Positions 46,789 through 55,614 of a DNA stretch of 64,000 bases are shown here, piece by piece. Every line of letters begins with the position of its first letter. Position 1 is the stretch's first letter. The stretch spans positions 1 through 64,000 of the forward strand of contig NZ_JADFCO010000057.1 of assembly GCF_015356755.1 (NCBI RefSeq). Direction: 5' to 3'. The position numbers and the translations under genes are program-made. Origin of the DNA: Nonlabens antarcticus. GTDB lineage: Bacteria; Bacteroidota; Bacteroidia; Flavobacteriales; Flavobacteriaceae. The notes beneath the pieces are model-generated. The model saw only the letters and a program-made list of their open reading frames with translations, was not told where the DNA came from and did not search any database.

Positions 46789-48735
46789 TTAAACTTCAAA
46801 TGTTTTAATGGAGTTTGCGACTTCTTTGTTCACCATTTCTGCAAATTGCTCTGCAGTCATTGTGCCTAAATCATCTCCACCATGTTTACGTACAGAAATA
46901 GTGCCATCCTTTTCTTCTTGTTCCCCAACAATTAACATGTAGGGTAACTTGGCCATTTCTGCTTCGCGAATTTTCTTACCCATTGTTTCGGCTCGATTGT
47001 CCACTGTTGTGCGAATTTCGTTATTTTCAAGAATATTCGCGATCTTTTTAGCATAATTTTCATATTTCTCGCTCAAAGACAGAACAGTACACTGTTCTGG
47101 CATCAACCATAATGGGAAATTCCCACCAGTATGCTCGAGTAATATAGCGATAAATCGCTCCATACTACCAAAAGGTGCTCTGTGAATCATCACCGGACGG
47201 TGTGACTCATTGTCAGCTCCTTTATAAGTCAGGTCAAATCGTTCTGGCAAATTGTAATCAACTTGAATGGTACCCAGCTGCCAGCTTCTGCCTAAGGCAT
47301 CTTTCACCATGAAATCCAGCTTAGGGCCGTAGAACGCTGCCTCGCCTTCTTCCACTACAAAATCTAATCCCTTAGCTTGTGCAGCTCTCAAAATAGCATT
47401 TTCAGCTTTATCCCAGTTCTCTAAGTCGCCTATGTATTTTTCAGGTGTTTTAGGATCCCTAATACTTACCTGAGCGGTAAAGTTCTCAAACCCTAAACTT
47501 CCAAAAACATATAAAACAAGATCAATAACATCCATAAACTCCTTATCCAGCTGGTCTGGAGTACAGAAAATATGCGCATCGTCTTGAGTGAATCCTCGCA
47601 CACGAGTCAATCCATGCAATTCACCACTTTGTTCGTAGCGGTACACCGTACCAAATTCCGCAAAACGTTTAGGTAAATCACGGTAGGACCACTGTATGCT
47701 TTTATAAATCTCACAATGGTGAGGACAATTCATCGGTTTCAATAAGAACTCCTCGTCTTCTGAGGGCGTTTTGATGGACTGGAAAGAATCGGCTCCATAT
47801 TTTTCGTAATGGCCGCTCGTTACATAAAGTTCCTTAGAACCTATATGCGGTGTAATCACCATTTCATAACCAGCTTTTTTCTGAGCAGCCTTCAAGAAAT
47901 TTTCTAAGCGCTCTCTAAGTGCCGCACCTTTAGGCAACCATAATGGCAATCCTTGACCCACACGTTGTGAAAAAGTAAATAACTGTAATTCCTTCCCTAA
48001 TTTACGGTGGTCTCTTTTCTTTGCCTCTTCCAGCAACTCTAGATATTCCGTTAAGTCTTTCTGTTTAGGGAATGAGATACCGTATAAACGGGTTAGCTGT
48101 GGATTTTTTTCATTACCGCGCCAGTAAGCGCCAGCAATACTCATTATTTTTACCGCTTTGACGATTCCAGTGTTAGGAATATGTCCACCGCGGCATAAGT
48201 CTGTAAATGTATCGTGGTCGCAAAAGGTAATCTCGCCATCGGTTAGATTTTCAATGAGCTCGACTTTGAACTCATTGCCCTCTTCCTTATATTTCTGTAA
48301 AGCGTCTGCTTTTGAAACAGAACGCATATCAAACTCATGTTTTCCACGAGCTATTTCTATCATTTTTTTCTCAATTGCCGGTATATCAGCTTCCGTTATG
48401 GAACGTCCGGCAAAATCGATATCGTAATAAAAACCATTGTCGATGGCTGGACCTATGGTCAGCTTAGCATCAGGGAATAAATCTTCTATAGCTTGCGCCA
48501 TGATGTGTGAAGAAGAGTGCCAGAATGCCTCTTTTCCTTCCTTATCGTTGAACGTAAAAAGTGTTAAACTTCCGTCCTCGTTTAGAGGTGTTTTCGTCTC
48601 GACTTTGATACCGTTGAACTTGGCACTAATGACGTTGCGAGCAAATCCTTCTGAGATGCTAATGGCAACCTCCATGGGAGTTGCGCCTTTATCAAATTCT
48701 TTAATCGTGCCGTCTGGCAGGGTGATTTTAATCAT
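46789..48735 (-). CDS. thrS: Threonyl-tRNA synthetase
   Basis: 648-residue class II synthetase. Order: TGS domain (about 1-60, IKITLPDGTIKEFDKGATPMEVA), editing domain with HSSSHIMAQA, the SAD segment HDTFTDLCRGGHIPNTG, the catalytic core with MNCPHHCEIYKS, RFAEFGTVYRYEQSGELHGLTRVRGFTQDDAHIF and IHRAPFGSMERFIAILLEHTGGNFPLW, and the anticodon-binding domain at the end. ATG at 48735. First gene of the thrS-infC unit, with a well-placed promoter directly upstream. Confidence 0.97.
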   Translation of the reverse strand: MIKITLPDGTIKEFDKGATPMEVAISISEGFARNVISAKFNGIKVETKTPLNEDGSLTLFTFNDKEGKEAFWHSSSHIMAQAIEDLFPDAKLTIGPAIDNGFYYDIDFAGRSITEADIPAIEKKMIEIARGKHEFDMRSVSKADALQKYKEEGNEFKVELIENLTDGEITFCDHDTFTDLCRGGHIPNTGIVKAVKIMSIAGAYWRGNEKNPQLTRLYGISFPKQKDLTEYLELLEEAKKRDHRKLGKELQLFTFSQRVGQGLPLWLPKGAALRERLENFLKAAQKKAGYEMVITPHIGSKELYVTSGHYEKYGADSFQSIKTPSEDEEFLLKPMNCPHHCEIYKSIQWSYRDLPKRFAEFGTVYRYEQSGELHGLTRVRGFTQDDAHIFCTPDQLDKEFMDVIDLVLYVFGSLGFENFTAQVSIRDPKTPEKYIGDLENWDKAENAILRAAQAKGLDFVVEEGEAAFYGPKLDFMVKDALGRSWQLGTIQVDYNLPERFDLTYKGADNESHRPVMIHRAPFGSMERFIAILLEHTGGNFPLWLMPEQCTVLSLSEKYENYAKKIANILENNEIRTTVDNRAETMGKKIREAEMAKLPYMLIVGEQEEKDGTISVRKHGGDDLGTMTAEQFAEMVNKEVANSIKTFEV

Positions 48736-48755
48736 AACTACAAAATATGAGCCTG

Positions 48756-48785
48756 CAAAGTTAAACGCTTTAATGGGATAGCCAA
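48756..48785 (-). promoter_or_regulatory. Promoter of thrS
   Basis: On the minus strand, TTG (48785-48783), 19 bases, then TAACTTTG (48763-48756), an ideal Bacteroidota -33/-7 spacing. The transcript would begin about 20 bases before the thrS ATG, so no long T-box-like leader is present. Confidence 0.7.
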
Positions 48786-48857
48786 CTCATTTTTCGGTCT
48801 TTACAAACGTTGTTTTGCAAGTTTAATTTGTAATATTATATACTTAAACTACTTAAA

Positions 48858-50372
48858 ATGAATGCGTTTTTAGGGAATCGCAATTCTGTCATGTTATTTA
48901 TAGCTGTGATTTTGTTCGCTTTCGCGAAAGCGAACTCTCAACAAGCTCCAGCAATACAGACAGATTCCACCTTTACAATTGATAAGCTGACAACCAGGGC
49001 TGATTTAATGAACTTGCTCAAAACTTTGAGGGAGGAATATCAACTTGAGGTAAAATTGACCGATTTCCAAAGCAGTGCAAGCCAGATCAATAGTCTAGGA
49101 CTGGAACTGAAAGGAAGTGACAATAGAACGATTGATTATCAAACGGCATCACTTAATGGGATTGATGGTATATGCATAGATCTTCTAGAACCAGGAACGG
49201 TGTCGTTTTTGGGATTATGCAGTACATCAAAAACGACAAAAAATGAATCCCAAACAGCTATAAATAAAGAAGTGAATTTTGAAGAAAAAGAAAGCCAGCA
49301 ACTGGTAAGTACTGATGATGCTGCATCAAAAAAAGATTTGGCCAGACAAGAAAGGTTATTAGAAATTACCGAATTACGTGAACAAGCTGATCAAAAAAAT
49401 ACAAAACGACTGGAAGAAATAGAAAATCAAAAAGCAGAAAAAACAACAGGTCAAATTCAAGTATTAGAGGTTCAAAAAGACCGTGTCATCAGCGATACTC
49501 AAACAATGAAAGCGCAACAAATCGCGATACGAGCAGAGTTGAAGCAACTTGAAAATGAGTCGAATCGCATCAAAAGAGAACGAAAAACACTGGATTACAA
49601 TAATTTGCGAGCCCTTGCCAAAAGAGATTCCCTAGAGCAACATCAAATAAGGCTTATAGAGATTATTGAAGAGGAAAATGCCCGTTTATTAGAAACAATC
49701 GCAGCTCAGGAAAAAGGACGGTCAGTCATAGAACGACAAAATAAAGTTATTGAAGAACAAGGTTTACGGGCAGAGACTGCCGAAGGAATTAAAGCCTATC
49801 GCACCGCAATAATGGGAGGTTCTAAAGATGAGGTGCTTAAAAAACAGGGATATCTATTTTTTGCGGCAGATCAATGTTCTTATAAGGTTTATGAGGGTTA
49901 TACCATCGTGTATAGCTTGCTGGGTAAAATGTTATTTACCATCAATAAGGAGTTGCTGGCCCCCACAGTAAATGGCACTTTAAATATCAAAGGCAAACCC
50001 TATGACTACCTATTTGCATCTAATTATTTAATCATCAAAAATGAGAAAGGTCAGATGGTGAATGAATATGGAGATTTACTCGATCGCTCATTTGAAACTA
50101 CCGCAGTCATACCGTTTGAAAAATCCCATGACTTTACCATTAAAAGTAAAACGAGCCCTAGGCAATTACTAGCGATTAAGACTGACATGAAAACCTTGGG
50201 AATTGAAATGGAAGTTTTTGAGCAATACCGCAATGAGAATGATATCATAATAGATTTAAGTTTTACTTTACAAGGAAAGGAGTACATCTTTCAGGATATC
50301 AACGGGATTTCAGATATCATTCTAGAAATTGACCAGCCCAATGATCAACTTAGGGTTTTAAGTAAAAGATAG
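48858..50372 (+). CDS. Secreted coiled-coil protein of unknown function
   Basis: 504 residues. The signal peptide (VMLFIAVILFAFAKANS) ends with an AKA site written by the dispersed palindrome (48917-48932). After a folded N-terminal piece (about 35-110) comes a long charged coiled coil (about 135-300) rich in Glu, Gln, Lys and Arg. The C-terminal 200 residues (YLFFAADQCSYKVYEGYTIVYSLLGKMLFTINKELL...) form a beta-rich region I do not recognise. Likely periplasmic. No operon partner; divergent from thrS. Confidence 0.7.
   Translation: MNAFLGNRNSVMLFIAVILFAFAKANSQQAPAIQTDSTFTIDKLTTRADLMNLLKTLREEYQLEVKLTDFQSSASQINSLGLELKGSDNRTIDYQTASLNGIDGICIDLLEPGTVSFLGLCSTSKTTKNESQTAINKEVNFEEKESQQLVSTDDAASKKDLARQERLLEITELREQADQKNTKRLEEIENQKAEKTTGQIQVLEVQKDRVISDTQTMKAQQIAIRAELKQLENESNRIKRERKTLDYNNLRALAKRDSLEQHQIRLIEIIEEENARLLETIAAQEKGRSVIERQNKVIEEQGLRAETAEGIKAYRTAIMGGSKDEVLKKQGYLFFAADQCSYKVYEGYTIVYSLLGKMLFTINKELLAPTVNGTLNIKGKPYDYLFASNYLIIKNEKGQMVNEYGDLLDRSFETTAVIPFEKSHDFTIKSKTSPRQLLAIKTDMKTLGIEMEVFEQYRNENDIIIDLSFTLQGKEYIFQDINGISDIILEIDQPNDQLRVLSKR
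48917..48932. repeat. Dispersed palindrome copy (coding, signal peptide)
   Basis: CGCTTTCGCGAAAGCG; here the symmetry extends three further bases on each side to 22 bp (48914-48935). Translated as FAFAKA. Confidence 0.92.
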
Positions 50373-50440
50373 CTGGGCTGTTATAACTGCCTAAAAGATT
50401 TAAAGTCATTAAATACTGTAATTAAATCAATCTGTTACAT

Positions 50441-50647
50441 CTAGTTCCAGTCAGAATCCTCCAAGTTAAAAATCTCCATTACTTCCACTTCAAAAACGCT
50501 AGCCAGCTTTAACGCAAGAACCGTTGATGGGACATACTTTCCCTTTTCCATCGCGTTGATGGTTTGCCGGCTCACCTGGATTTTATCGGCGAGATCTTGT
50601 TGGGTATACGAAAACTTAGCGCGCCATACTTTTAGGTTATTCGTCAT
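50441..50647 (-). CDS. XRE-family helix-turn-helix regulator
   Basis: 68-residue Cro/CI-type DNA-binding protein: NLKVWRAKFSYTQQDLADKIQVSRQTINAMEKGKYVPSTVLALKLA in its parts is a full HTH_3 domain, and VFEVEVMEIFNLED is the end typical of the YozG/XRE group. ATG at 50647 lies inside the 3' end of the membrane protein gene (overlap of 11 bases), so both are co-translated. Such small XRE regulators often pair with a membrane protein of about 150 residues, as here. Confidence 0.88.
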   Translation of the reverse strand: MTNNLKVWRAKFSYTQQDLADKIQVSRQTINAMEKGKYVPSTVLALKLASVFEVEVMEIFNLEDSDWN

Positions 50648-51107
50648 CCATGGAAGATTTAAGTTTGTTTTTATACCATTCAAAACGTACTATGAATACG
50701 ATTAACAAGGTAAATACATTCAACAACAATACATTTAGAAAGTCAAACCCGTAAACTAGTATCGTCATCAATATGTAGAATCCATAATTGACATATACTG
50801 CCCAGATTAAGGATGATTTTCTAACCTCGTTGATGAGCTCATCTTCCTGTTTTTCTTTGGAAAAAGCGATAAAAAGACCACCTATAATGGCGGTAATGCT
50901 CAAGATTTCGTCGGTCAAATTATTTTTGATCCAATGCGTGGGATTCGTTTTTGTTAGAAAATCGTCGGTAATTGGAGTCCAAATAGTGAACTCCATAAAG
51001 CTGGGGCTGTCGTAAAACTGGAATAAAATGAGCAACATGAAACAGGGAAGAAAAAGAAACAAGCCGATTTTTTTAAACGTATGAGGAAATAAATAAATTG
51101 ATTTCAT
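50637..51107 (-). CDS. Small membrane protein paired with an XRE regulator
   Basis: 156 residues with four hydrophobic segments (about 12-30, 68-86, 98-118, 122-142) and charged ends. EILSITAIIGGLFIAFSKEKQEDELINEVRKSSL is a pattern I know from membrane proteins encoded next to YozG-like regulators in Bacteroidota and Firmicutes; function unknown. First gene of the two-gene unit; ATG at 51107. It may sense something at the membrane and influence the regulator, but that is speculation. Confidence 0.65.
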   Translation of the reverse strand: MKSIYLFPHTFKKIGLFLFLPCFMLLILFQFYDSPSFMEFTIWTPITDDFLTKTNPTHWIKNNLTDEILSITAIIGGLFIAFSKEKQEDELINEVRKSSLIWAVYVNYGFYILMTILVYGFDFLNVLLLNVFTLLIVFIVRFEWYKNKLKSSMDDE

Positions 51108-51197
51108 GAGAAAAATATTAAAATGAGAGACTAAAAGTAAAACAAACTTTACAAATAGTATTGTTTATTTTACTTAAAATTTTGAAAACGACTCTTT

Positions 51198-51244
51198 TAG
51201 TTAAATAACTAAAAAAATAGTTTGATAACTATATTAATAGTTAT
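51198..51244. promoter_or_regulatory. Candidate BlaI operator: two TAGTT-N4-AACTA dyads and a third inverted repeat
   Basis: TAGTTAAATAACTA at 51198-51211 and TAGTTTGATAACTA at 51218-51231 start exactly 20 bases apart, close to two helical turns. A third repeat ATAACTAT/ATAGTTAT (51225-51244) overlaps the second. They lie 120-170 bases before the BlaI-type gene. BlaI/MecI/CopY repressors bind short dyads of this size as dimers, so autorepression is the likely role. Confidence 0.6.
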
Positions 51245-51366
51245 ATGTTTGAAATGCGTTGAGTATCTGCCAGTTATTTTTCTGGCAGGCAGTTGGAACA
51301 GCTACCTTTTAGCGGTGAAAATCCGAACGCGGTTATCAACTGCGGGAACGCCCAAAAGAACAAAAC

Positions 51367-51726
51367 ATGGAAAAACTAACCCAAAAAGAAGAAGAAGTCA
51401 TGCAGGTGCTATGGCATCTGGAAAAGGCTTTCGTTAAGGAAATCGTGCCACAATTGGACGGTTCAAATCATTACAATACCATATCAACCGTAGTGCGCAA
51501 GCTGGAGGAAAAGGGTTTTGTGGGGTATGATGCTTTTGGAAAAACGCATCAATATTTCCCGATGGTAGAGAAGGAAAGCTACCGCAACAAATTTGTAAAC
51601 AACGCGATGACGAGTTACTTCAACGATTCTTATAAAAATATGGTCTCGTTTTTTGCTCGGGAGGAAAAAATCAGCGCGACAGAATTGCGCGAAATACTTG
51701 AAATGATTGAATCTAAAGAAGACTAG
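51367..51726 (+). CDS. BlaI/MecI/CopY-family transcriptional repressor
   Basis: 119 residues. The winged helix (LTQKEEEVMQVLWHLEKAFVKEIVPQL, then YNTISTVVRKLEEKGFVGYDAFGKTHQYFP) is the Penicillinase_R fold; the C-terminal helices (about 80-119) form the dimer and are the place where the partner protease cuts in BlaI/MecI. ATG 51367. The M56 protease gene follows after two bases, the classical blaI-blaR1 order. Confidence 0.92.
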   Translation: MEKLTQKEEEVMQVLWHLEKAFVKEIVPQLDGSNHYNTISTVVRKLEEKGFVGYDAFGKTHQYFPMVEKESYRNKFVNNAMTSYFNDSYKNMVSFFAREEKISATELREILEMIESKED

Positions 51727-51728
51727 CC

Positions 51729-54700
51729 ATGGAAGAAATCCTCTCGTACCTATTGAAAAGCGCCGGCGTCCTTAGCATCTTCGCCCTTATTTATCATTTC
51801 CTACTGCGCCGTTTGACCTTTTTCAAGGCAAACCGTTGGTTTTTACTATTTGGCATGCTGGCAAGTATCGCATTTCCTTTGATTGAAATCACGCAAACCG
51901 TCTATATAGAGCGTCCAGAAACGGTCGTGTCACCACAGCAAATCCTATCGCCCATGGCTTATGTATTGCAGGAATCCATTGCAGAGCCGCTCATCAATTT
52001 TAGCCAAGTGTTGCTGTTACTTTACGTATCGATCAGCCTATTTTTTCTGGGTAAAATGGTGGTGGAATTGCTGTCTTTGCGCCGTTTGATCAACTCTGGA
52101 AAAAGAAGGAGGGAAGATGGGTTTGTGAGAATATCGCTTTCGCGAAAGGTAACTCCATTCAGTTTCTTTAATTATATCTGTTTTTATGAAAAAGAAGAGA
52201 ACACCGCTGCTACACAATTGATCTTCAAACACGAGCAAGTTCATGCTCGCGAGTGGCACAGCGTTGACTTATTACTTACTCATATTTATTGTGCGGTATT
52301 CTGGATGAATCCGATGGCGTGGTTGCTCAAACGACAGATAGGTGAGAACCTAGAATTTATAGCAGATGCGACTGCCAAAGTTGAAAACACCAGCGGCATA
52401 AGCTACGAACGTACCCTACTATCCAGCGCCGCCAGCCACATGCAACCAGCACTGGCCAATAATTTTTTCACCCCATTCATTAAAAAAAGAATCCAAATGC
52501 TTCAAAAAGAAACCTCAAAAAAGTGGAACGCCTACAAATATGCGCTCATACTACCGGTCATTGTTTTGTTCCTGTATAGTTTTAATACGGTGACTAAGAC
52601 GGAATATGTTAAGAGTAAAATAGAGCCAGAAATGTTTGTTGACTCGATGACTCTAGAAAATGCCGACTCTAGCGAGCGTTTAGAGTTTGATATAACGTCA
52701 GAAACATCAAAAGCAGAATTAGCTTCCTATACTAAACTTATTAATCGCTTTGCTAGCTATAATATAATCATCAACCGAATTGTGATAGATGGAAAACCCA
52801 TGACATCGATTAGCGTGGATTTTAAAAATGCAGATGATGACGGCTCTCAAAGCAATTACCCGCAAGAAATGGATATCAAACTGTCCGTCTCTAAGGACGA
52901 ACTTTCTATAATTGATGAAAAGAGTGGTTCCATCCAAAGTATAACTAAAGCTGGTTTATCATTAAAAGAGGTAACTAAAGAGTTTGATATTTCATCAACC
53001 ACATCAAATACAGATCTTGAAGCCTACGTCAAGCAAATCAATGATTTTGCAAATTATGAAATCAAACTTGAAAAAGTCAAGGATGAAAAAGGAGCCATAA
53101 GCCTATCTGTATCTGCAGCTTTTGACATTAATGGTTTTAATAGAACAATTAAACTGCCTATTTCAAACACAAAAAGCGCATTGATTTTATTAAAGGTTTC
53201 TAAGGATACATTAAGAATTAATGATGATACTTCTCACGATACATATCAGATGGATAAAACTTCTGGTGTGAAAATGACTAGTGAGGACTGGACTTACAAT
53301 TCTGTAAAAAAAGCAAGCACAACTGTTGACCAGGTTCGCTTTACGATCTCGCCTACAACCACACAAGAAAGCTTTGACCGTATGACAAAACAGCTAAAAG
53401 AAGACCACAATGTGGATCTAAAAATCAGCAACCTACAATACAACGACGGGAAAATTGTTAGAATTAAGATCGAATTAGACGACAATCGCGGATTTAAAAC
53501 CTCCCAAAATTTAAAAAGTAGCGAACCAATAGATCCTATTTGTATTAAAGGAATTATCGAGGAGAATAAAAAAAGTTGGAGTATGGGGAATTGTGATGAT
53601 ATACGCGTTTCTCTGAATAGTTCTGACGAGAAAATGAACGCCATTTTTGGAAGTATCCAAGATCTCGATTTGACAAAAATGAAGTTGACGATTAGCGAAA
53701 AAGAAATGAGTTCTTTGAAAAAAACGCTCCGTGATTTGCAATCCGACCTCTCAAAATTTAATAGTGATGAGATAAGTGAGGATTTAAAAGTAAGATTAGC
53801 AGAAGCCGAAAAAAAATTGAGTTCCCTAAACATGGATTCATTGCAACGTGTTTTAGGTAAGGCGACAACGAACCTACAGCTCAGTCTAAATAAGATGCAG
53901 CGGGATTCCATGATGTTCGGTAATTCTAGCGTGACTTATTCATCGGGCAATGCAACATTCACTTCAATTGATTCCATTAAATACGATTTAAATAATCTAG
54001 ATGCTTCTGAGCCTCAAGTTTTTGGTAATCGATTCTCTGATAGAACTCAACCACTCTTTATTTTAAACGGAGTAGAAACAAAACAAGGAATTGTTGAGAA
54101 ATTAAATCCAACCCATATCGAATCAGTTAGTGTCTTGAAGGATGAGTCGGCTACTTCATTATATGGTGGTAAAGGAAAAAATGGAGTGGTAATTTTAACT
54201 ACTAAAGTTAACCTTGAAACCTATCCAGATGCATTGTATGTTATTAATGGTAAGTCGGTAAACAAGGGTGTTTTTTCAAAAATGAAACCAGAAACATTGG
54301 AGTCGGTACGGATATTAAAAGGTGAAAAGGCCACCTCGCTCTGGGGGGAAAAGGGCAAAAATGGTGTTATTGTAGTGACGACTAAAGCGGATAAGTATAT
54401 TTCCAACAAGAATAAGAAGAGGGTGGAGAGTATTTATTCTCGCAGGAATAAAACGAAGGATTCTTTAATAGGAACTATAAAACAAAATGGGGATAGTCTC
54501 AAGAAGAATTATGAAGAAAGAAGAGAACAGCTTAAATCCCAAAGAGAAGAAATAAAAAATGAGAGGATGAGTGCTTATGAAGAAAGAAAGCAGGAATCAG
54601 AGTCTCAAACCTATTCTAAATCAGCTTCATCATCATTTATTTCTACAACAGTTGGTCCTTTTGCAGTTACATTGAAAGATTTTAATGAGGAGGATCTATT

Positions 54701-54905
54701 AGAACTCAAGTCAGTTCTTAAAGAAATGATGGGAGTGGATATGGACCTTAGAACCTTTCGTAAAAGCGGGAACAACATCTCAAAATTGAAATTTGATCTT
54801 GATGGCACCACCTACACATTCCAAACCAATAAAGGTATTAAATCCCTGACCATTAAAATTGAAGGTAAAGGAAGTAAACCTAAGGTTTCTACTGTAAATT
54901 ACTAG
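51729..54905 (+). CDS. M56-family (BlaR1-like) membrane metalloprotease with TonB-plug-like repeats
   Basis: 1058 residues. The N-terminal BlaR1/M56 region has four membrane segments (about 12-30, 38-56, 92-112, 275-292) and the zinc motif HEQVH at residues 168-172 in IFKHEQVHAREWHSVD. A palindrome copy encodes ISLSRK just before it. In place of a penicillin-binding domain, the periplasmic part (about 300-1058) consists of related modules of about 110 residues (FDITSETSKAEL, FDISSTTSNTDL, FTISPTTTQESF) and two plug-like repeats near 774 and 834 (LFILNGVETKQG..., LYVINGKSVNKG...), each ending with GKNGVV/IxxTTK. Such proteins are common in Flavobacteriia; the signal sensed is unknown. Confidence 0.9.
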   Translation: MEEILSYLLKSAGVLSIFALIYHFLLRRLTFFKANRWFLLFGMLASIAFPLIEITQTVYIERPETVVSPQQILSPMAYVLQESIAEPLINFSQVLLLLYVSISLFFLGKMVVELLSLRRLINSGKRRREDGFVRISLSRKVTPFSFFNYICFYEKEENTAATQLIFKHEQVHAREWHSVDLLLTHIYCAVFWMNPMAWLLKRQIGENLEFIADATAKVENTSGISYERTLLSSAASHMQPALANNFFTPFIKKRIQMLQKETSKKWNAYKYALILPVIVLFLYSFNTVTKTEYVKSKIEPEMFVDSMTLENADSSERLEFDITSETSKAELASYTKLINRFASYNIIINRIVIDGKPMTSISVDFKNADDDGSQSNYPQEMDIKLSVSKDELSIIDEKSGSIQSITKAGLSLKEVTKEFDISSTTSNTDLEAYVKQINDFANYEIKLEKVKDEKGAISLSVSAAFDINGFNRTIKLPISNTKSALILLKVSKDTLRINDDTSHDTYQMDKTSGVKMTSEDWTYNSVKKASTTVDQVRFTISPTTTQESFDRMTKQLKEDHNVDLKISNLQYNDGKIVRIKIELDDNRGFKTSQNLKSSEPIDPICIKGIIEENKKSWSMGNCDDIRVSLNSSDEKMNAIFGSIQDLDLTKMKLTISEKEMSSLKKTLRDLQSDLSKFNSDEISEDLKVRLAEAEKKLSSLNMDSLQRVLGKATTNLQLSLNKMQRDSMMFGNSSVTYSSGNATFTSIDSIKYDLNNLDASEPQVFGNRFSDRTQPLFILNGVETKQGIVEKLNPTHIESVSVLKDESATSLYGGKGKNGVVILTTKVNLETYPDALYVINGKSVNKGVFSKMKPETLESVRILKGEKATSLWGEKGKNGVIVVTTKADKYISNKNKKRVESIYSRRNKTKDSLIGTIKQNGDSLKKNYEERREQLKSQREEIKNERMSAYEERKQESESQTYSKSASSSFISTTVGPFAVTLKDFNEEDLLELKSVLKEMMGVDMDLRTFRKSGNNISKLKFDLDGTTYTFQTNKGIKSLTIKIEGKGSKPKVSTVNY
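52135..52149. repeat. Dispersed palindrome copy, last base changed (coding)
   Basis: CGCTTTCGCGAAAGG in the M56 gene, read as LSRK. Confidence 0.8.
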
Positions 54906-55458
54906 GACGACAGATTCTTAGATGATTGACAACAGACAAAAGACAACTCGTGTTTCCTTCGGAAACCCTCGTGACAGATGTACGACTAATCTCGTGGCGA
55001 CCGACTGGTCGACGGTTGACGATAGACTTTTTCTGAGGGAGAATCACAGTCGCAACATAAAACAAGATTTTTTTCTAAAGGGCAGACTTCAGTCTGCCCT
55101 TTAAGGCCAAAGTGTTTTAGTCTTACGTCTTACGTCAGCAAGGTTGGAGCGCAGCGACAACCACGCCAGTCGTATGTCAATTTTCTGCCTGTTAGCTAAG
55201 ATGAAACGCAGCGACATCAACGCCACTTCTCCGTTATCTTTTTGTCTTACGTCTTACGTCAGCAAGGTTGGGGCACAGCGACAACCACGCCCGTCTTTTG
55301 TCAATTCTTTCAGAAGTTCTAAGCCGGATGATTATCTTAAATCTGTCTGTCGTCAATCGTCAGCAAGGTTGAAGCGCAGCGACAATAGCGCTAGTCGGTC
55401 GTCAACTTTTCATTTTTCTTAGCAAATGCCTACCGCTAAATCCCTTAGATTTAGCACT
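54906..55458. repeat. Intergenic repeat block A
   Basis: No gene seen. Three copies of a unit starting CGTCAGCAAGGTTGGAGCGC at 55133, 55257 and 55358, and a half copy near 55205 (ACGCAGCGACATCAACGCCA). At 54944-54990 a sequence ACTCGTGTTTCCTTCGGAAA with CTCGTGAC behind it resembles 58918-58955 and 59278-59313 in block B. A hairpin lies at 55076-55103. The block has a composition unlike the neighbouring genes. Confidence 0.7.
55076..55103. terminator. Hairpin, possible terminator of the BlaI-M56 operon
   Basis: Stem TAAAGGGCAGACT/AGTCTGCCCTTTA (13 bp, 2-base loop), preceded by a T-rich run. The core equals that of the palindrome at 35183-35224. Confidence 0.55.
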
Positions 55459-55614
55459 ATGAAACAATTTATTTTCAAAGCCCTTTCAAAACTAAATAAG
55501 ACAATTCTTCCTAGTTACAGTAAGGACGAAGACTTTGATCTCGCCAAAGCCTCAAAGTTCCAGATGGCACTCATAGGTTACAAAACATGGGTGACTAAAA
55601 ATGCACTGGATTAA
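55459..55614 (+). CDS. Small conserved protein of unknown function
   Basis: 51 residues: MKQFIFKALSKLNKTILPSY, then KDEDFDLAKASKFQMALIGYK and TWVTKNALD. Short proteins with the pattern LxKxNKxxLPS...DLxKAxKxQxALxGxKxxVTKxxL are common in Flavobacteriaceae, sometimes mislabelled as SsrA-binding protein. The TAA stop shares a base with the ATG of the following substrate-binding protein gene (TAATG), so the two are translationally coupled. ATG at 55459. Function unknown. Confidence 0.7.
   Translation: MKQFIFKALSKLNKTILPSYSKDEDFDLAKASKFQMALIGYKTWVTKNALD

Noticed and set aside
48736-48857. T-box or other leader riboswitch before thrS
   Set aside because: The promoter lies only about 20 bases before the start codon, leaving no space for a structured leader.
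54922-55422. Short plus-strand frames in repeat block A
   Set aside because: They follow the repeated GCGCAGCGACAA units and contain no protein-like pattern.
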